Assembly (NCBI GenBank): GCA_045634325.1
Contig: JAZRAA010000034.1
Span: 75,309 to 139,308 of the forward strand
Direction: 5' to 3'
From: URNF01 sp045634325
GTDB lineage: Bacteria; Bacillota; Clostridia; Oscillospirales; Acutalibacteraceae
DNA length: 64,000 nt
The notes under the pieces are model-generated. The model did not search any database and was not told the origin of the DNA. It was given only the letters and a program-made list of their open reading frames with translations. A program made the position numbers and the translations under genes. This document shows positions 35,371 to 45,345 of the stretch, in pieces. Numbering within the stretch: the stretch's first letter is position 1; each line of letters begins with the position of its first letter.

Positions 35371-38300
35371 ATGGACGCCCGCGCAACAGCATTGTATCGA
35401 TGCGCGTGGCGGCGATCTGCTTATCTCCGCTGCCGCCGGTTCGGGTAAAACCTCCGTGTTGGTGGAAAGGGTGGTGCGTCGCATCACCGACCCTCACAAT
35501 CCCGTAGACATTGACCGTCTTCTGATTGTGACCTTTACCAAGGCAGCGGCCGCCGAAATGAAACAACGCCTGTTCGCTCGTCTCAATGACTTTATCGCAA
35601 ACGACCCGCATAACGTGCGTTTGCAACGCCAACAAATGTTGTTGCCTACCGCACCCATTTCCACTATCGACGGTTTTTGCACGGCGTTTTTGCGGGAACA
35701 TTTTGATAAATGCGACCTGTCTCCCCGCTTTTCCATTGCGGAAGAAACGGTTGTGCGCACGCTGAAAAACGAGGCGTTGGAAGAAACACTGGAAATCTTT
35801 TACGCCGCAGGTGAAGACGGGTTTTTGCAACTGTGCGACCTACTCAACGGACGGCGAGACGACAGCGGTGTAAAACAAGCTGTTTTGCGCACCTATGACT
35901 ATATTTCTGCGCAAGCGTTCCCTTTACAGTGGCTGAAAAATGCTTGTGCGCTGCCCGACACACCCTTAGGAGAAACGGTGTGGGGTAAAGAAATTCGCCG
36001 CTTCACAGCGGAGCTGCTGCAATTTTTGGGCGATATCTGCGCCAAAGCAGCAACACCGTTTGCCGTATGCGATAAAGCGGCGGTGTATTATGCACGCTTA
36101 CAAGCAGATATACAACTGATTAAGCAAGCCGCTCTGTTCGTAGCGGATACACAAAACACATGGGACAGTTGCATCCGCACGCTCACAGCGGCAGTGCCCG
36201 ACCGTCTGCCTGTCGCAAAAGGACTGGATGTAGAAAATGCCGCCGTGGTGAAAGATATCTGGACTTTGGTGCGCAAAAATATCCGTGAAAAGCTGTTGGA
36301 ATTGTTTGGCGAAAGCGAAACGGGAGCGGTAGCCGCATTGCAGGAAACTGCTCCCAAACTGCAAGCATTGTGCGCGCTGGTGGAGTTGTTCACCGAGCGA
36401 TATACCGCAAAGAAAAAAGAAAAACAATTGCTGGATTTTGGCGATTTGGAACATTTAACACTGGAATTGCTGTGCGACCCCAACACCGGTGAGGCTACCC
36501 GGCTCGCCAAAGAAGCGGGCACACGATATACCGAAATTCTCGTAGACGAGTATCAAGATACCAATGCCGTACAAGACACCATTTTTCGTATGCTCAGTCA
36601 TGCGGAAAACACCTGTTTTTACGTAGGCGACGTCAAACAGAGCATCTACGGTTTCCGACAGGCAATGCCGGAGATTTTTATGCAGAAAAAGGAAAGTTTT
36701 GCACCGTTTGACAGCAAAACCTATCCCGCCTATATCACGCTGGGTGACAATTTCCGTTCCCGCAAAGAAGTTACCGACACAGTGAATTTTGTGTTCCGTC
36801 AGTTGATGAGCAAATCGTTTTGCGGGTTGGAATACAAAGATGAAGCGTTACACCCCGCCAACACTGCCTATCCACCCGCACCGATGCAAACCGAAGCGTT
36901 ACTGCTGGATACCCCTTATTCCGAAAAAGAATGCAGCAGTGATGTTTTGGAAGCACGCATCATTGCATCACGCATTTTTGCGCTGTTACAAGACGGCACG
37001 GTGACCGAAAACGGTGTCACACGTCCCGTCAAACTGCGGGATATTTGTATTTTGTTGCGTTCACGCGGCACACATGCGCCCGCACTTGCCGCAGAATTGA
37101 CACGTTTAGGGATTCCCTGCACTACCGACGGCGGCGTGCCGTTCTTTGAGGCAGCGGAAGTGCAAACCGCACTCGCAGTTTTACGAGCGGTGGACAATCC
37201 GTTGCGGGATATTCCGTTGGCGGCGGTACTGTTATCTCCGCTTGGCGGATTTTCCGCAAACGACCTGGCAGATATACGGCTTATCGGCAAAGAAAGTGCC
37301 AAACGCCCCTCGCTATACAGCGCACTGTTATGTACTGCGCAAAGCGAAGTCGCCTCCCCCGCTCTCAAACAGCAGGTGGCGGCATTCCTCGAATGGTTAC
37401 AGCATTTTCGACGTTTGGCAGTATCTCTCACCGCTGATAATTTGTTGCTTCGATTACTGGAAGACACCGGTATGCGACATCTTGCCGCCATGCAAGAAAA
37501 CGGTGAAATGTGTACCGAAAACTTGCACATGCTATTCAGACTGGCACGTGATTTCGATCGTGGCAATTTCAGAGGATTAACTGCTTTTGTGCGATATGTT
37601 GACCGTTTGGAAGAGGAGAAAAAAGAGTTTACCACGTCACCGTTAGGTGCGGGCGGAAACGATGCCGTGTCCATTATGACCATGCACAGTTCCAAGGGGC
37701 TCGAATTCCCCATCGTGTTTTTGGCGCATCTGATGGGCAATTTCAACGAGGAAGACACCACCAAGCGTTTATTATTACACGGCGCAACGGGTGCCGCAGT
37801 CAGCGGATACGACCCCGACACCATGAGCACCTACCGCACCGTTTCACAAAACGGTGTCATCACCGCCATGCGCCGCACCGCAGCGGCAGAGGAACTGCGG
37901 TTGCTGTATGTCGCCATGACCCGTGCAAAAGAGAAGCTTATCACGGTTTTCGTAAAGAAAAATCTCACAAATCGTATTCGAAAACTGGCTTCTTTCCTGC
38001 CGTGTGATGAACAATTGAGTGCACCGCATCTACTATCACTGAACAGCTTGGGCGACTGGCTATTGTCGGCATTTTTACGGCATCCGGATGGACGTACTCT
38101 GCGTAACATGACCACCGACCCTTATATCCCCACCTTATCGGAAGACAGCGCACTTATCTGTCGGGTATACACCCCCGACATGCTATCCGACACCCCCAGG
38201 GGAACCGTGCAAGCCGACACGAAATACGTCGACCCGCAATCTGCGGCATCGCTCAAAGAGCGTTTGCGTTATCAATATCCGTATGCGGCACTGCACACCG

Positions 38301-38905
38301 TGCCGGTTAAAATTGCGGCATCCGCACTCGCAAACCACGAACACGACAGTGCTTTCGTCGCTTCTCACCGTCCCGCATTTTTATCGGCGAGCGGGCTTAC
38401 CCCTGCCGAACGTGGCACTGCCATGCACACCTTTATGCAGTTTGCCGATTACGCCACGGCGGCTCAAAACGCCGAATCGGAAGCCGATCGTTTGGAGCAC
38501 GAGGGCTTTCTCACCACGGAGGCACGACAATCGCTCGATTTGGAACGTATCCGCCGTTTCTTTGCAAGTCCCCTCTACAAGCGAATATGTAACGCACACA
38601 CTGTATACCGTGAATATGCGTTTACAGTGCCGTTGGCGGCGGGCATATTTGACAACACCCTGCCGCAATATCTGCAAAACGAAACGTTGGTGGTGCAAGG
38701 TATTGCCGACTGCGTATTCGAGGAAGATGGCGGGTTGGTGATTGTGGATTACAAAACCGACCGTGTGAAAGATGCCGCCCAGTTGCGTACATTATACGCC
38801 AAACAACTCGAAATCTACCGTGATGCACTCGAAAAAACGTTAGGGTTACCTGTCAAAGAAACCCTTTTATACGCTTTCCATCTGAACGAAACCATCTCGG
38901 TATAA
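35357..38905 (+). CDS. addA: AddAB helicase-nuclease, AddA subunit
   Basis: This is a UvrD-type ATP-dependent helicase with a C-terminal nuclease, 1182 residues. AGGAGG at 35343 precedes the ATG at 35357. Motifs: Walker A SAAAGSGKTSVL, motif II ILVDEYQDTN, GDVKQSIYGFRQA, TMHSSKGLEFP, VAMTRAKEKL. The nuclease site is GIADCVFEEDGGLVIVDYKTD-like, with the catalytic Asp and Lys in DYKTD. It pairs with AddB to process broken DNA ends. A strong terminator follows. Confidence 0.96.
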   Translation: MGMRKWTPAQQHCIDARGGDLLISAAAGSGKTSVLVERVVRRITDPHNPVDIDRLLIVTFTKAAAAEMKQRLFARLNDFIANDPHNVRLQRQQMLLPTAPISTIDGFCTAFLREHFDKCDLSPRFSIAEETVVRTLKNEALEETLEIFYAAGEDGFLQLCDLLNGRRDDSGVKQAVLRTYDYISAQAFPLQWLKNACALPDTPLGETVWGKEIRRFTAELLQFLGDICAKAATPFAVCDKAAVYYARLQADIQLIKQAALFVADTQNTWDSCIRTLTAAVPDRLPVAKGLDVENAAVVKDIWTLVRKNIREKLLELFGESETGAVAALQETAPKLQALCALVELFTERYTAKKKEKQLLDFGDLEHLTLELLCDPNTGEATRLAKEAGTRYTEILVDEYQDTNAVQDTIFRMLSHAENTCFYVGDVKQSIYGFRQAMPEIFMQKKESFAPFDSKTYPAYITLGDNFRSRKEVTDTVNFVFRQLMSKSFCGLEYKDEALHPANTAYPPAPMQTEALLLDTPYSEKECSSDVLEARIIASRIFALLQDGTVTENGVTRPVKLRDICILLRSRGTHAPALAAELTRLGIPCTTDGGVPFFEAAEVQTALAVLRAVDNPLRDIPLAAVLLSPLGGFSANDLADIRLIGKESAKRPSLYSALLCTAQSEVASPALKQQVAAFLEWLQHFRRLAVSLTADNLLLRLLEDTGMRHLAAMQENGEMCTENLHMLFRLARDFDRGNFRGLTAFVRYVDRLEEEKKEFTTSPLGAGGNDAVSIMTMHSSKGLEFPIVFLAHLMGNFNEEDTTKRLLLHGATGAAVSGYDPDTMSTYRTVSQNGVITAMRRTAAAEELRLLYVAMTRAKEKLITVFVKKNLTNRIRKLASFLPCDEQLSAPHLLSLNSLGDWLLSAFLRHPDGRTLRNMTTDPYIPTLSEDSALICRVYTPDMLSDTPRGTVQADTKYVDPQSAASLKERLRYQYPYAALHTVPVKIAASALANHEHDSAFVASHRPAFLSASGLTPAERGTAMHTFMQFADYATAAQNAESEADRLEHEGFLTTEARQSLDLERIRRFFASPLYKRICNAHTVYREYAFTVPLAAGIFDNTLPQYLQNETLVVQGIADCVFEEDGGLVIVDYKTDRVKDAAQLRTLYAKQLEIYRDALEKTLGLPVKETLLYAFHLNETISV

Positions 38906-38907
38906 AC

Positions 38908-38952
38908 AAAAATCCCCTCACGACAGTTTTTCGTCGTAAGGGGATTTTTTAT
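38908..38952. terminator. bidirectional terminator between addA and the phospho-sugar mutase gene
   Basis: AATCCCCT/AGGGGATT encloses a second ACGAC/GTCGT stem. Poly-A and poly-T flanks serve the two convergent genes. Confidence 0.88.
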
Positions 38953-38957
38953 AGTTT

Positions 38958-40688
38958 TTAAGCTTTGCCGTGTAAAACGGTCTCCGCTTGCGCAATGAGT
39001 GCTGCAGCGAGCGCTTGCGCCTCGGCCTCGGTAGCACCGGTAGCGGTAACATACGCTTTGATTTTCGGCTCGGTGCCGGACGGACGGAAAATCACGCTTG
39101 CACCATCTTCGAGCGAGAAGGTCAACACGTTGGATTTGGGCAGTTTCAACACTGCTTTTTCGCCGGTGGCATAGTCAAGCATATACGATTCTTGATAATC
39201 CGCAAACGCCACCACCTGTTTGCCCGCAAATGTGGTCGGACGGTTATCACGCAGTCCTTGCATCAAATCTGCCATAATCTGCATACCGTCAGCGCCTTCA
39301 AACTCGGCGTTTGCCAGTTGGTGCACATAATAACCATGTTCCTCGCACAAAGCTGCATACACCTGCAACAGACTTTGATTTTGTTTTTTATAATATGCCG
39401 CCATCTCACAGATGAGCATGGAAGCAACCACCGCATCTTTATCACGCACATACGTGCCCGCAAGATACCCGTAGCTTTCTTCAAAGCCGAATACATATCG
39501 CTCGGATTGTCCTGCGGCTTCCAGCAAACCGATTTGTTCGCCGATATATTTAAATCCGGTCAGTAAATTGCGCATTTGACAACCATATTTTTCAGCAATA
39601 CGCATCGCCAAATCCGTGGTAACGATGGATTTAACCACCACCGGATCTTGCGGCAACGTGCCCGCCGCTTTTTTGCAGGACAGAATATAGTTGAGCAACA
39701 AACAACCCACGGCATTGCCGCTCATCAGCACGTATTCGCCGTTTTCATCTCTGACGGCAATGCCCACACGGTCGGCATCAGGGTCGGTGGCAAGCAAAAT
39801 GTCAGGTTGTTCTTTTTTGGCGAGTTCCAACGCACATTCAAACGCCTGACGGATTTCGGGGTTGGGATACGGTGCGGTGGGGAAATTGCCGTCGGGCAAC
39901 TCTTGTTCTTTGACCACAGCCACATTGTTGATACCAATGCGTTTGAGAATATCCCGTACCGGCACATTGCCGGTACCATTCAAGGGCGTATATACCACTT
40001 TGAGCGGCACGTCCTTGCAAAGACCCTCGTTGACCTGCTGTTTGAGCACCTCTTGCATATAGTTTTCGAGCAAGCTGTCGTCAATTTCAACGATGGTGCC
40101 ATTTGCTACTGCTTGTGCATACGGCATCGCTTTGACATCATCAAACATATCCACTTTGCGAATGCAATCGGTCACTGCCGCCGCATCCGCATCGGTCATC
40201 TGACAACCGTCTGCACCATAGCATTTATAGCCATTGTATTTAGCAGGGTTATGACTGGCGGTCACCATAATACCCGACTGGCATTTGAGCGCACGCACCG
40301 CATAAGACAGTACGGGGGTGGGCTCTAATTGCGGGAAAATGTATGCCCGAACACCGTTTGCAGCCAAATTTTCCGCCGCCGCACGTGCAAATTCTGTAGA
40401 CTTGATACGCGAATCATACGCAATTGCCACTGCGGGCACTTCATATTTCGCGTTTAGATAGTCGCAAAGACCTTGCGTGGCCTTGCGCACCGTATGCACG
40501 TTCATTCGATTGGTTCCTGCACCGATAACGCCGCGCAAACCCGCCGTACCGAATTCCAGTTCCTTATAAAAACGGTCATATATAGCAGCCTCATCCGCCG
40601 CCACGGCTTTTAATTCGTTTTGTATGTCAGCATCCTCGGTGGCAAGTTGCATCCACCGTTCATAATTTTTCATCACATCTGTTTTCAT
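38958..40688 (-). CDS. pgcA: phospho-sugar mutase (alpha-phosphoglucomutase type)
   Basis: It interconverts glucose-1- and glucose-6-phosphate or related phospho-sugars. The 576-residue protein has the phosphoserine loop TASHNP (Ser145), the metal loop DPDADRVG, the sugar-specificity motif FEESYGYL and the phosphate-binding RPSGTEPKIKAY. Length and motifs resemble B. subtilis PgcA rather than the shorter GlmM. It complements GlgP by turning its product into a glycolytic intermediate (inference from pathway). Confidence 0.95.
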   Translation of the reverse strand: MKTDVMKNYERWMQLATEDADIQNELKAVAADEAAIYDRFYKELEFGTAGLRGVIGAGTNRMNVHTVRKATQGLCDYLNAKYEVPAVAIAYDSRIKSTEFARAAAENLAANGVRAYIFPQLEPTPVLSYAVRALKCQSGIMVTASHNPAKYNGYKCYGADGCQMTDADAAAVTDCIRKVDMFDDVKAMPYAQAVANGTIVEIDDSLLENYMQEVLKQQVNEGLCKDVPLKVVYTPLNGTGNVPVRDILKRIGINNVAVVKEQELPDGNFPTAPYPNPEIRQAFECALELAKKEQPDILLATDPDADRVGIAVRDENGEYVLMSGNAVGCLLLNYILSCKKAAGTLPQDPVVVKSIVTTDLAMRIAEKYGCQMRNLLTGFKYIGEQIGLLEAAGQSERYVFGFEESYGYLAGTYVRDKDAVVASMLICEMAAYYKKQNQSLLQVYAALCEEHGYYVHQLANAEFEGADGMQIMADLMQGLRDNRPTTFAGKQVVAFADYQESYMLDYATGEKAVLKLPKSNVLTFSLEDGASVIFRPSGTEPKIKAYVTATGATEAEAQALAAALIAQAETVLHGKA

Positions 40689-40723
40689 AACGCATCTCCT
40701 TCACTGATAAGGTGATAATCATA

Positions 40724-40752
40724 TTTTACCGCAAATCTCCCGCTTTGTAAAG
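40724..40752 (-). promoter_or_regulatory. phospho-sugar mutase promoter
   Basis: Minus strand TTTACA (40752-40747), 17-bp spacer, TAAAAT (40729-40724). Confidence 0.72.
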
Positions 40753-40810
40753 TAAAAACACGTCGAAAACCGCACAAAAGATTGCGTGACACAGCCCGTG
40801 CAAATAATAG

Positions 40811-40839
40811 TTGATTATTTTATAAAAAAGTGCTATACT
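40811..40839 (+). promoter_or_regulatory. promoter of the peptide-type binding protein gene
   Basis: TTGATT (40811-40816), 17-bp spacer, TATACT (40834-40839). Confidence 0.72.
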
Positions 40840-40884
40840 ATGTGAGAATGTGTTCAAAACTTTACGTATCGGGAGGGTAAAAAA

Positions 40885-42420
40885 GTGAAACGCCTTGCAT
40901 GTGTGTGTTGTTGCCTTTTGTTGTGCTGCACATTTGTGGGCTGCCACCGTTTGCCCGCACAAGTTTCTTCTGATGAACCGATTGGTACCGTAACCGACAC
41001 CCCGTCGGGCACTGTAACACTTGCGTTTAACGAGGAGGATACTTTAAATCCCTTTGCCGTCAAAACGGCATTGAACGCATCTCTCAGTACACTTTTATAT
41101 GACAGTTTGGTGACTGTCGATGCGGAATTTATGCCACAAAACAGCATGGCGACGGTGCTACAAACCGACCCGACCCATCTGGTCGCAACTCTTAAAAACG
41201 ACCTGCGGTTTTCGGATGGTACTGCCGTGAGTGCCGCCGATGTGGTATACGCTTTCGAATGTGCGAAAGCATCCGACACATACGGCACACGGTTAGAAAA
41301 CTTTACCGATGCCAAAGCCCAAGGCGATACGGTGACGTTCACTTTGCGGGAATCGGATATATATGCCGCAGCAAATCTGCATTTCCCCATCATCAAAAAG
41401 GGAACGGCAACCACCGATGCGGCACACGCACCAATCGGCAGTGGCGCATACGTTTACGATGCCGATGCGAAATTCCTTACCCGCAACCCGCATCACAAAG
41501 GCGAAACGGAGATGCAAACCATTTCGCTGGTGCATCTGGTGAGCGATGCCGCAATGGTGCAAGCGCTCGAAAACGGCACCATTCAATACATGTATGACGA
41601 TTTGAGCAGTGGGGATATTCCCCGCACCTCTTTGCAAAACAAAGCGGTGGATTTGACACAACTGGTGTATATCGGGGTCAACCACCGACATCCTTTACTG
41701 AACACTGTTGCCTATCGCAAAGCGTTATCTGCGGCAGTTGACCGCACCGCTATCGCTTCTGCGGCATACGCAGGGCGTGCACTACCCGCCGATTCTCCTT
41801 TCCATCCCAAATGGAAGAAAACAGCCGGGCTCAGTTGTATCGCCACCGGTGCGCAAGCCGATGCTTTGCAGGTGCTGGTGGAAGAGGCGCTTACCACCAC
41901 TACCACGGTTGCACAAACAAGCGACACCACCGTGCCTGCCGTGACCACAACAACGGCAACGCAAAACGAGGCACAGAGTTTTTCCCTCATCTATCCTAAC
42001 GGCAACAACTGTCGTGAAGCGGCTGTCAAGATGCTAACGGCGCAATTCGCCGCCGCGGGCATCACCGTCGTTCCGACACCATTGTCGTTTGAAGCATATA
42101 CCAATCGCCTGCAAGCCGGTGATTTTGACTTGTATCTGGGCGAAATTCGTTTGACACCCAACATGGATTTGTCCCCGCTGTTGCAAGCGGGAGGCAATGC
42201 CGCTTACGGCATCGATACCGCCTCACCCGCCTCGACGGCATACGCCGCTTGTAAAAACGGCAGCGGTACCGCAGCCATGTTTGTCACCGCTTTCGGTGAG
42301 CAGATGCCATATATCCCACTGCTTTGGCGGCAGGGTATGGTGGCATGTGCAGATTCCTTTGTCGCTATCACGCCCGTCGCTTATGACCTTTTCAACGGCG
42401 TGTTAAAACCCATTGTTTAA
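40885..42420 (+). CDS. ABC transporter solute-binding lipoprotein, family 5 (oligopeptide/nickel type)
   Basis: The 511-residue protein starts with GTG after GGGAGGG. A Cys-rich signal (CVCCCLLLCC) ends in the lipobox FVGC, giving lipid-anchored Cys20. The SBP family 5 pattern is clear: LAFNEEDTLNPF, LYDSLVTVDAEF, LKNDLRFSDGTAVSAADVVYAFE, YIGVNHRHPLLNTVAYRKALSAAVDR. A Thr/Val-rich stretch (about 332-357, TTTTTVAQTSDTT) interrupts the fold, which is unusual. No permease or ATPase gene is adjacent, so it is an orphan component. A sensory or scavenging role is possible. Confidence 0.88.
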   Translation: MKRLACVCCCLLLCCTFVGCHRLPAQVSSDEPIGTVTDTPSGTVTLAFNEEDTLNPFAVKTALNASLSTLLYDSLVTVDAEFMPQNSMATVLQTDPTHLVATLKNDLRFSDGTAVSAADVVYAFECAKASDTYGTRLENFTDAKAQGDTVTFTLRESDIYAAANLHFPIIKKGTATTDAAHAPIGSGAYVYDADAKFLTRNPHHKGETEMQTISLVHLVSDAAMVQALENGTIQYMYDDLSSGDIPRTSLQNKAVDLTQLVYIGVNHRHPLLNTVAYRKALSAAVDRTAIASAAYAGRALPADSPFHPKWKKTAGLSCIATGAQADALQVLVEEALTTTTTVAQTSDTTVPAVTTTTATQNEAQSFSLIYPNGNNCREAAVKMLTAQFAAAGITVVPTPLSFEAYTNRLQAGDFDLYLGEIRLTPNMDLSPLLQAGGNAAYGIDTASPASTAYAACKNGSGTAAMFVTAFGEQMPYIPLLWRQGMVACADSFVAITPVAYDLFNGVLKPIV

Positions 42421-42448
42421 TGTTCCCCAAAGAAAGGTGTGTAGTTTT

Positions 42449-42802
42449 ATGATTCGTATTGAAAAACAACTCGGAACCGTGGAAATTTCTCAAGAATATT
42501 TCCGTTACTTGATTGGTAACGCTGTTTCGGATTGCTACGGCGTCACTGCCATGGTGAAAACAGGTGCCCGCCAAGGCATTCGTTCCTTGTTCTCCAAAAA
42601 AGACCATGCGGACGACGGCGTTTTGGTGCGCAGTGCCGGTTCTAAATTGGTGGTTGACCTGCACATTTCGGTCATCCACGGCATGAATATCCCCGCGATT
42701 GCAAAAAGCATTGTCAACAAGGTGCGCTTCACCATCGAAGAAGCAACCGGTTTGCAGGTTAAAAAAGTCAATGTGTTCATTGACAACATGAAAGCAGAGT
42801 AA
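42449..42802 (+). CDS. Asp23/Gls24 family protein (YloU-like)
   Basis: This is a small 117-residue protein of the alkaline-shock Asp23/Gls24 family, with VEISQEYFRYLIGNAVSDCYGVTAM near the N-terminus and VNKVRFTIEEATGL-type C-terminal helices. AAAGGTG lies several bases before the ATG at 42449. It sits directly before the DAK2-domain gene, the conserved yloU-yloV order of Firmicutes. Members attach to the membrane through partners and are linked to envelope stress; the exact role here is unknown. Confidence 0.9.
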   Translation: MIRIEKQLGTVEISQEYFRYLIGNAVSDCYGVTAMVKTGARQGIRSLFSKKDHADDGVLVRSAGSKLVVDLHISVIHGMNIPAIAKSIVNKVRFTIEEATGLQVKKVNVFIDNMKAE

Positions 42803-42813
42803 GGAGTACATTC

Positions 42814-44487
42814 ATGATACAAGGACAACTTTTACGGGATGCCATGATTTCGGCATCTAACCGTCTTTCCTCCGTTAAACAAGCGGTGGATGCGCTCAAC
42901 GTTTTCCCTGTGCCGGACGGCGATACCGGCACCAATATGTCCATGACGTTTTCTGCGGGCGCGCGTGAACTCGCCCGCCTGCAAGACCCCACCGTTTCGC
43001 AGGTGGCAGACGCTGCGGCATCTGCACTGTTGCGTGGTGCGAGAGGTAACTCGGGCGTTATTCTCTCCCTTTTATTCCGTGGTTTTTCCAAAGGGTTAAA
43101 AGGCAAAACCGAGGCGGATGGCGCTGACCTCGCCAATGCGTTAACGCTGGGTGTAGAAGCGGCTTATAAAGCGGTTATGAAGCCCACCGAAGGCACCATT
43201 CTGACCGTTGCACGTGAAGCGGCGGCGGCAGGTGTAGCATTTGCCCAAAACGATGCTGACCCGCTCAACGTGTGGGATGCCATTTGTGAAGAAGCAGACG
43301 CTTCTCTGGAGCGTACCCCCGATTTGTTGCCCGCACTGAAAAAAGCGGGTGTTGTGGATGCGGGCGGTAAAGGCTTCTGCGTAGTTATCCGCGAAATGCA
43401 AGCGGTTTTCAAAGGTGAGCCCGTGTTTGACGACGGTTCTGCTACTGTTGTCACACAGACTGCCGAAAGTTCCAACAATCCCGTGGGCAGTTTTGATGCG
43501 GAGATTACCTTTGCCTATTGCACCGAATTTATCGTGCAACGTGAAAAGGGAAACACCCGTGACCCGCTGTCCTTGCGTGCGTATCTTGAATCCATCGGCG
43601 ACTGCGTCGTAGTGGTGGATGATGAAGAAATCATCAAAGTGCACGTGCATACCAACGACCCCGGCAATGCGTTGCAAGAAGGCTTGAAATTCGGTCAGTT
43701 TGAAACCGTTAAAGTGGAGAACATGCGTCTGCAACATGAAAACGCCGGTTGGGTGGGCGATGACGCCGAAGGCGAACAAGTACCGCAATTTGAACGTGCT
43801 GAGCCTGAAAAACCCTATGGCTTCGTGGCAGTTGCCGCAGGCGATGGCCTTGCTTCCCTGTTCACCGATTTGGGTTGCGACCACGTGGTATCGGGCGGTC
43901 AGACCATGAACCCCTCCACCGACGATATTTTACGGGCCATTGAAGCTACTCCTGCTAATCTGGTATACGTGTTACCTAACAACAAAAACATCATCCTCGC
44001 CGCCGAGCAGGCGATTCCGCTCGCCGACCGTGAGGTGCGTGTATTGCCCACCCGTACCATCCCGCAGGGCATCTCCTCCATGCTGGTGTTCGATCCCGAT
44101 GCGTCTGTTGAGGACAACCTGGTGAACATGCGTGGTGCGTACGAATCGGTGTCCAGTGGTTCTCTGACCTTTGCGGCAAGAGACAGTGATTTTGAAGGAC
44201 ACGATATTCACGAAGGCGATATTCTCGCGATGGATAACGGCAAGTTGGCTTTTGTGGATGACGACGTCACCCATGCGGCTGTCAAACTGGCGAAAAACAT
44301 TTATAACGCACGCCGTTTGTCCGGAAAAGACACCAGCTTCATCACGGTGATTTCCGGCGCGGACGTCACCGATGAAGATGCGGCGCAGGTTGCTGCCGCC
44401 ATCCAAGAAAAAGTAGGCAACAAGGTGGATGTCACCGTGGTGCCCGGCGGTCAACCGGTGTACTACTACTTCCTTTCTTTGGAATAA
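42814..44487 (+). CDS. fakA: DAK2-domain fatty acid kinase subunit (FakA/YloV)
   Basis: This is the ATP-binding kinase subunit that phosphorylates fatty acids held by a FakB protein. The 557 residues match FakA, with the DAK2 nucleotide motif NVFPVPDGDTGTNM (29-42) and GNSGVILSLLFRG. A central region (VKVHVHTNDPGNAL) and a C-terminal DegV-like domain follow (ending PVYYYFLSLE). AAGGAG precedes the ATG by about 9 nt. No fakB gene is in the window. Confidence 0.93.
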   Translation: MIQGQLLRDAMISASNRLSSVKQAVDALNVFPVPDGDTGTNMSMTFSAGARELARLQDPTVSQVADAAASALLRGARGNSGVILSLLFRGFSKGLKGKTEADGADLANALTLGVEAAYKAVMKPTEGTILTVAREAAAAGVAFAQNDADPLNVWDAICEEADASLERTPDLLPALKKAGVVDAGGKGFCVVIREMQAVFKGEPVFDDGSATVVTQTAESSNNPVGSFDAEITFAYCTEFIVQREKGNTRDPLSLRAYLESIGDCVVVVDDEEIIKVHVHTNDPGNALQEGLKFGQFETVKVENMRLQHENAGWVGDDAEGEQVPQFERAEPEKPYGFVAVAAGDGLASLFTDLGCDHVVSGGQTMNPSTDDILRAIEATPANLVYVLPNNKNIILAAEQAIPLADREVRVLPTRTIPQGISSMLVFDPDASVEDNLVNMRGAYESVSSGSLTFAARDSDFEGHDIHEGDILAMDNGKLAFVDDDVTHAAVKLAKNIYNARRLSGKDTSFITVISGADVTDEDAAQVAAAIQEKVGNKVDVTVVPGGQPVYYYFLSLE

Positions 44488-44496
44488 AACAAAAAC

Positions 44497-44520
44497 AAGG
44501 GCGGCGAACAGCCGCCCTTT
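44497..44520 (+). terminator. hairpin after fakA
   Basis: AAGGGCGGC/GCCGCCCTT with loop GAACA is followed by only TATAA, so termination may be partial. Confidence 0.6.
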
Positions 44521-44561
44521 ATAACTGGTATGAGTTTTAAATACTAACTTTAGGTGATACT

Positions 44562-45329
44562 ATGAAAATCTTATGTGTCGGCGACGTGGTCGGCGGTGCG
44601 GGTTGTCGCCATTTGCAAGCAACACTCCCGCAAATCAAACGGCAATACGGTGTAGACGTGTGTATCGTCAACGGCGAAAACGCTGCCGACGGCAACGGTA
44701 TCACACCGCATGCCGCCAATGAAATTTTTGATGCCGGTGCTGACGTCATCACCGGCGGTAACCACACATTTCGCCGTCCCGAATGTATGGACATGTTGGA
44801 TGAAACCCCCGCGATGCTTCGTCCGGCCAACTTCCCCGAAGGCGCTGTGGGCAGCGGACTTACGATTGTTGACCGCGGCAAATATGCCGTTGCCGTCATC
44901 AATTTGATGGGGCAGGTGTATATGGACGCCGTGGATAATCCGTTTTTTGCACTGGATCGCTTGCTGAAGCAAGCGGGCAATCCAAAATTTTGCATCGTGG
45001 ACTTTCACGCCGAAGCGACCGCCGAGAAAAAAGCTCTCGCTTTTTATGCGGACGGCAAAATTTCAGCGTTGTTTGGCACACACACCCACGTGCAAACCGC
45101 AGATGAACAAATTCTGCCAAACGGAACGGGATATATTACCGATGTCGGCATGACCGGTCCCGCTTTGTCGGTGCTGGGCGTCAAACCCGAACTGTCTATT
45201 GCTCGTATCCGCAGCAAACTACCGATACGGTTCCAAAACGCCGACGGCGATTGCCGTATGGATGCTGTTCTGTTCACTTTGGACGATGCAAGCGGGAAAA
45301 CCGTTGCGATTAAAAGATTGCAAATCTAA
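44562..45329 (+). CDS. ymdB: YmdB-family metallophosphoesterase
   Basis: This is a two-metal phosphodiesterase; B. subtilis YmdB hydrolyses 2',3'-cyclic nucleotides and affects biofilm decisions. The 255-residue protein shows the metal ligands GDVVG, NGENAADG, GGNHTF, DFHAEATAEK and GTHTHVQTAD. TAGGTG precedes the ATG. It is followed 16 bp later by the DUF6062 gene, probably in one transcript. Confidence 0.94.
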   Translation: MKILCVGDVVGGAGCRHLQATLPQIKRQYGVDVCIVNGENAADGNGITPHAANEIFDAGADVITGGNHTFRRPECMDMLDETPAMLRPANFPEGAVGSGLTIVDRGKYAVAVINLMGQVYMDAVDNPFFALDRLLKQAGNPKFCIVDFHAEATAEKKALAFYADGKISALFGTHTHVQTADEQILPNGTGYITDVGMTGPALSVLGVKPELSIARIRSKLPIRFQNADGDCRMDAVLFTLDDASGKTVAIKRLQI

Positions 45330-45345
45330 TAAGGAGATACATGTG

